Assembly: GCA_947448735.1 (NCBI GenBank)
Contig: CANFOS010000014.1
Span: 17,980 to 81,979, forward strand
Direction of reading: 5' to 3'
Length of the DNA stretch: 64,000 nucleotides
Source of the DNA: Comamonadaceae bacterium
GTDB lineage: Bacteria; Pseudomonadota; Gammaproteobacteria; Burkholderiales; Burkholderiaceae_C
Shown here: piece after piece, positions 60,846-64,000 of the stretch
How positions within the stretch are numbered: position 1 is the first letter of the stretch
Layout of the letters: every line of letters starts with the position of its first letter
Notes under the pieces: model-generated
Database searches by the model: none
What the model was told of the DNA's origin: nothing
Seen by the model: only the letters and a program-made list of their open reading frames with translations
Translations under genes and position numbers: made by a program

Positions 60846-61775
60846 CTAAGCGCCAGCTGAATCATCGGCCAGCATGCCAAAACCCTGCTCGACGATCAGT
60901 TTTTTAAGCTGAGCGATGAATGCCTGCGTCAGCTGTGACAGGGGCTCCAACCGCAGATGCACCAGATTGGCTTGCAAAATCGGCGCATTGACGAGCGAGC
61001 GCACCACCAATTGGCTGTTCGTTGACCAGCTGCGCATTGAAAACTCGTCCACCAGTGCTACCCCTGCGCCCATCTGCACCAGGGCGCCCGCATTTTGAGG
61101 CGACCCCACCTCGATGGCGGCCAGCAGGGGCTCGCCAGCATCCTGGTACATCTGGCCGACGAGCACGCCAAAAGGGCTTTCCCTTTCGTAACCAATCAGC
61201 GGATAGGGCCGCAAGTCAGCCAGTGTCAGCGTTGAACGGCGCGTCAGTTCGTGGTTGTAAGGCAGGAGGCACACCAGCCGATTGCGGCACAAAGGCGTGA
61301 CTTCCAAGTTGGGATGGCTCATCGGCAAAATAATGATCCCCAGATCGGCCTGGCGGTTGAGCAAGCGCTCCTTCAAGTACTCATAACCCAGGCAATGAAA
61401 AGTCACTTTGACATCGGGGTAATGGGTACGGAAAAGCGCCAGCGCCTCTGGAATCAGCATCTGGCCAACACTGGGACTGGACACCACATTCAAGATGCCC
61501 TGACGATTTTCTGCCAGGTCAGAAGCCAGAACATTGACGCGCTGGACCGCCTGGTACACCGCTTCAACTTCATAAAAAAGTTTTTTGGCTTCTGGCGTGG
61601 CGTAGAGCCTGCCTTTGATCCGTTCAAACAAAGCGAATCCTACGCGCTGCTCGGTGTGCGACAGCAAACGACTGACCGCGGGCTGTGAGACAAACAGCAA
61701 CTGTGATGCACCGCTGATGGAGCCAGTCGTCATCACTGCGCGAAAAATTTCAATCTGACGCAAATTAAGAGACAT
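60846..61775 (-). CDS. LysR-family transcriptional regulator of the hydantoin cluster
   Basis: The 309-residue protein starts at the ATG ending at 61775. The N-terminal winged helix (about 1-62) reads MSLNLRQIEIFRAVMTTGSI and SGASQLLFVSQPAVSRLLSH. The effector domain follows (about 88-300), with LNVVSSPSVGQMLIPEALAL, ADLGIIILPMSHPNLE and QNAGALVQMGAGVALVDEFS. It stands between the divergent racemase and the leftward degradative operon and probably controls both. An amino acid or hydantoin effector is inferred from context. Confidence 0.92.
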   Translation of the reverse strand: MSLNLRQIEIFRAVMTTGSISGASQLLFVSQPAVSRLLSHTEQRVGFALFERIKGRLYATPEAKKLFYEVEAVYQAVQRVNVLASDLAENRQGILNVVSSPSVGQMLIPEALALFRTHYPDVKVTFHCLGYEYLKERLLNRQADLGIIILPMSHPNLEVTPLCRNRLVCLLPYNHELTRRSTLTLADLRPYPLIGYERESPFGVLVGQMYQDAGEPLLAAIEVGSPQNAGALVQMGAGVALVDEFSMRSWSTNSQLVVRSLVNAPILQANLVHLRLEPLSQLTQAFIAQLKKLIVEQGFGMLADDSAGA

Positions 61776-61827
61776 TTTTGCTTCCGCTAGGTGTTGCGCT
61801 TGACGCTGATTCAAAACCCGTTTTCAA

Positions 61828-61858
61828 CCCATCAGCTTAACTGAATGTTAAGGATGGG
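61828..61858. promoter_or_regulatory. Inverted repeat, candidate LysR operator between lysR and racemase
   Basis: CTTAAC-TGAAT-GTTAAG (61836-61852) is a perfect inverted repeat of T-N11-A form. It is extended by CCCATC (61828-61833) and GATGGG (61853-61858) into a longer imperfect palindrome. It lies 60 bases from the LysR start and 89 from the racemase start. Together with the site at 60798 it shares TAAC-N5-GTTA, consistent with LysR binding and autoregulation. Confidence 0.6.
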
Positions 61859-61940
61859 CAACATTTCAGCAAGGCGCTGGCTGGTCGACGCGCGTTAAAG
61901 TCCATGGGTCAACGTCCACGCCCTGGAAGGAGCACACGTC

Positions 61941-62630
61941 ATGAAGTCAGTCATCTACGTTATCAACCCCAACAGCACCCAGGCCGTCACGGCCGGCATC
62001 GACGCGGCCATGCAGCCGCTGCGCATGTCGGGGGGTCCGACCATCAAGTGCCTGACCCTTGAGACTGGGCCACCAGGCATTCAAACCCAGCTGGATGTCG
62101 AGTCCGTCACCCTGCCCATGGTTCAACTGGCGCGTTCACTGCAAGCGGATGCAGCAGCCATCGTGATTGCCTGCTTCAGCGACCCAGGCCTGCACGTGGT
62201 GCGCGAAGCCCTTGCCAAACCAGTGGCCACACCTGTGCTGGGTATCAGTGAATGCGGCCTGTTGACCGCATTGACGATGGGCCATCGCTTTGGCGTGATT
62301 GCTATCCTGGAAACATCGATACCGCGCCATCTGCGCACCTATGGCGCTATGGGTATCGTGGATCGTTTCGCCGGAGAATTGGCCGTCGGCTTGCAAGTAA
62401 CAGAGCTGTCGGACTACGCCACCACCCTTGCACGCATGACGGCAACCGGCAAAAGACTGCGAGACGAAAAAGGTGCTGATGTGATTGTGATGGGCTGTGC
62501 AGGCATGGCTGCCTTTCAAAAACCACTGCAAGATGCTCTGGGAATGCCGGTCGTTGAGCCGAGTCAGGCAGCAGTCGCCATGGCAATCGGCCGGGTGCAA
62601 CTCAATTGGCATCAAGCCGTTTATGCCTGA
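61941..62630 (+). CDS. Hydantoin racemase (aspartate/glutamate racemase superfamily)
   Basis: The 229-residue protein begins VIYVINPNSTQAVTAGIDAA and has the two catalytic cysteines of the family, Cys 78 in IVIACFSDPGLHVVREA and Cys 186 in VIVMGCAGMAAFQKP. Lengths and spacing agree with known hydantoin racemases. It interconverts L- and D-5-substituted hydantoins, letting the D-specific hydantoinase use both. Its coding end overlaps the start of the oxidase gene by eight bases. It is divergent from the LysR gene. Confidence 0.88.
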   Translation: MKSVIYVINPNSTQAVTAGIDAAMQPLRMSGGPTIKCLTLETGPPGIQTQLDVESVTLPMVQLARSLQADAAAIVIACFSDPGLHVVREALAKPVATPVLGISECGLLTALTMGHRFGVIAILETSIPRHLRTYGAMGIVDRFAGELAVGLQVTELSDYATTLARMTATGKRLRDEKGADVIVMGCAGMAAFQKPLQDALGMPVVEPSQAAVAMAIGRVQLNWHQAVYA

Positions 62631-64000
62631 ATTAAAGGCCAACAAAGAAGGGCTGATCGCCCAGTTAAAAGCCATTGTTGGCCAGGTCGGTCTTGTCACA
62701 GACCCGCAGGCGCAAGCAAACTACACCACCGACTGGTTGGGTAAATGGCACGGGCAGGTTCCTGTCGTCGTCAGGCCCGCCAACACCCAAGAGGTGGCCG
62801 CTGTCATGCGTGTTTGCCACGCGATGCGTACACCGGTGGTGCCCCAGGGTGGCAACACCGGCATGAGCGGCGGGGCAACGCCTGACAGCAGCGGCGCGCA
62901 AGTGATTGTCTCCACCAACCGGATGAATGTGATCCGGGCCGTCGATCCGGTCAACAACACCATGACGGTTGACGCAGGTGTGATCCTGGCGCATGCCCAG
63001 CAGGCAGCACTTGACGTGCAACGTTATTTTCCGATGAGCCTGGGTGCAGAAGGCAGTTGCACGGTGGGCGGAAACCTGGCAACCAATGCAGGCGGTATTG
63101 CGGTGCTGCGCTACGGCAACATGCGCGACTTGGTGCTGGGGCTGGAAGTGGTGTTGCCTGATGGCCGCATTTGGGACGGCTTGCGCGCCCTGCGCAAAGA
63201 CAACACGGGCTACGATCTGCGCGGCCTGTTTGTCGGCTCCGAAGGCACGCTGGGCATCATCACCGGCGCAGTGCTCAAACTGTTTGCCCAACCGACTGTG
63301 CGTGCCGCTGCATGGGTAGGCGCGGCGAGTCTCGAGCAACTGGTCACACTTTTGACGCGATTGCGAGCGAGCTGCGGCGAACGCCTGACAGCCTTTGAAA
63401 TGATGTCTGCACCCGCTTTGGCTTTGGTGCTGGCACATGTTCAGGACACCCGCGCGCCGCTGCTTGAGACACACGCATTCAACGCACTGATTGAATTGAG
63501 CGACACCGATGGCGCCGGTTTGCACGCCATGCTGGAAAACACACTCGCGCAAGCCTTGGCCGAAGGCGTCATCAGCGACGCGGCGCTGCCCGCCACGCAG
63601 GCCCAAAGCGTTGCCCTGTGGAAGCTGCGTGAAGGTATCTCACAAGCCCAGGTGCGGGCTGGCAAGGTCATCAAACATGACATCGCGCTGCCCATTTCAT
63701 CTTTGGCAGATTTTGTAGCGAAGGCCGACCAGGCCGTGCACGCAAGCGCAAAAAAGCACGGTATCGCGATTGTTAATTTTGGCCATCTGGGCGATGGCAA
63801 CCTGCACTACAACGTGCTCTTGCCAGCCGAGCTGTCAGCGCCAGCTGTCACGGAGGCCACGCTGCTTTTCAACCGGGCCGTTCATGACCTGGTGACCCAC
63901 TTCAAGGGCAGCATCAGCGCAGAGCACGGCGTGGGCCAATTGCGGCGCGATGAGCTCAAGCACTACAAGTCGCCCATTGAGCTGGAGATGATGATGTGTA
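62623..64000 (+). CDS. FAD-binding 2-hydroxyacid oxidase/dehydrogenase, GlcD-like (C-terminus beyond window)
   Basis: From ATG 62623, 459 codons run to the right edge without a stop. The FAD-binding type-4 domain has VVVRPANTQEVAAVMRVCHA, TPVVPQGGNTGMSGGATPDS, SLGAEGSCTVGGNLATNAGG and LFVGSEGTLGIITGAVLKLF. The later part has FGHLGDGNLHYNVLLPAEL and SAEHGVGQLRRDELKHYKSP, typical of D-lactate/glycolate/D-2-hydroxyglutarate dehydrogenases. It overlaps the racemase gene and is probably in the same operon. It may oxidise a hydroxyacid derived from the amino acid. A few C-terminal residues are missing from view. Confidence 0.9.
   Translation, partial: MPELKANKEGLIAQLKAIVGQVGLVTDPQAQANYTTDWLGKWHGQVPVVVRPANTQEVAAVMRVCHAMRTPVVPQGGNTGMSGGATPDSSGAQVIVSTNRMNVIRAVDPVNNTMTVDAGVILAHAQQAALDVQRYFPMSLGAEGSCTVGGNLATNAGGIAVLRYGNMRDLVLGLEVVLPDGRIWDGLRALRKDNTGYDLRGLFVGSEGTLGIITGAVLKLFAQPTVRAAAWVGAASLEQLVTLLTRLRASCGERLTAFEMMSAPALALVLAHVQDTRAPLLETHAFNALIELSDTDGAGLHAMLENTLAQALAEGVISDAALPATQAQSVALWKLREGISQAQVRAGKVIKHDIALPISSLADFVAKADQAVHASAKKHGIAIVNFGHLGDGNLHYNVLLPAELSAPAVTEATLLFNRAVHDLVTHFKGSISAEHGVGQLRRDELKHYKSPIELEMMMC

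Noticed and set aside
62665..63606. A 313-codon minus-strand frame
   Set aside because: It is antisense to the FAD-linked oxidase, whose FAD-binding motifs are plain.

Overview
The window looks like a chromosome segment of a betaproteobacterium of the order Burkholderiales, most likely a Comamonadaceae member close to Rhodoferax, Polaromonas or Variovorax. This rests on the gene families (several tripartite-tricarboxylate Bug-type receptors, a single LolC/E-type permease next to lolD, an RpfE-like gene beside recJ), on high GC content, and on dispersed intergenic repeats of a style I associate with that family. No insertion sequence, prophage, CRISPR array or rRNA operon was seen. The genus is an inference.

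Region 1 (1-13300) is an accessory catabolic island. Leftward genes encode an MmgE/PrpD protein and an enoyl-CoA hydratase. Rightward genes encode a PuuE-like polysaccharide deacetylase-family hydrolase and a family-I CoA-transferase. Leftward again come a PaaK-like acyl-CoA ligase and an amidase. A GntR/UTRA regulator follows, then a rightward operon for a CitE-like lyase, a MaoC hydratase, an acyl-CoA dehydrogenase, two CaiB/BaiF CoA-transferases and a cupin. One palindromic operator-like sequence (core TGTCCGGACA) lies at the three promoter regions between these blocks, twice as an identical 17-mer. I read this as a single GntR regulon for opening a cyclic amide or imide, activating the acid to a CoA ester and cleaving it in a citramalyl-CoA-like manner. 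The substrate is unknown.

Region 2 (13301-24340) holds an NTF2-like protein, a Bug receptor, a dihydroxyphthalate-decarboxylase-like protein, dcd, small membrane proteins, pcp, a lipoprotein, a second Bug receptor, and a periplasmic binding protein whose stop codon overlaps the start of a membrane PAS-GGDEF-EAL protein. A tRNA-Thr(CGT) gene ends the block.

Region 3 (24365-52638) is mainly housekeeping: fbp, pepN, prfB with its programmed +1 frameshift, an alpha/beta hydrolase, an acyl-CoA synthetase, an OmpA-type lipoprotein, an aldo/keto reductase, plsY, a retropepsin-like protease, yajQ, murB, recJ, an RpfE-like gene, lolC/E, lolD, a small J-domain gene with three uncharacterised acidic proteins, an HtrA-like protein that has lost its catalytic His and Asp, valS, galU, tusA, a NUDIX hydrolase and cysM. 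Dispersed repeats lie between genes and, in at least one case, appear inserted in frame inside a gene.

Region 4 (52699-64000) is a hydantoin-type catabolic cluster. A leftward run of nine tightly packed genes encodes a DapA-like aldolase, a non-canonical SDR, a D-hydantoinase, an N-carbamoyl-D-amino-acid hydrolase, a polar-amino-acid-type ABC importer (four genes) and a flavin reductase-like protein. A LysR gene, a divergent hydantoin racemase and an FAD-linked 2-hydroxyacid oxidase (cut by the window edge) complete it. Two TAAC-N5-GTTA sites flank the LysR gene and are candidate operators.

All calls come from reading the sequence and from remembered family features; no database search was possible.
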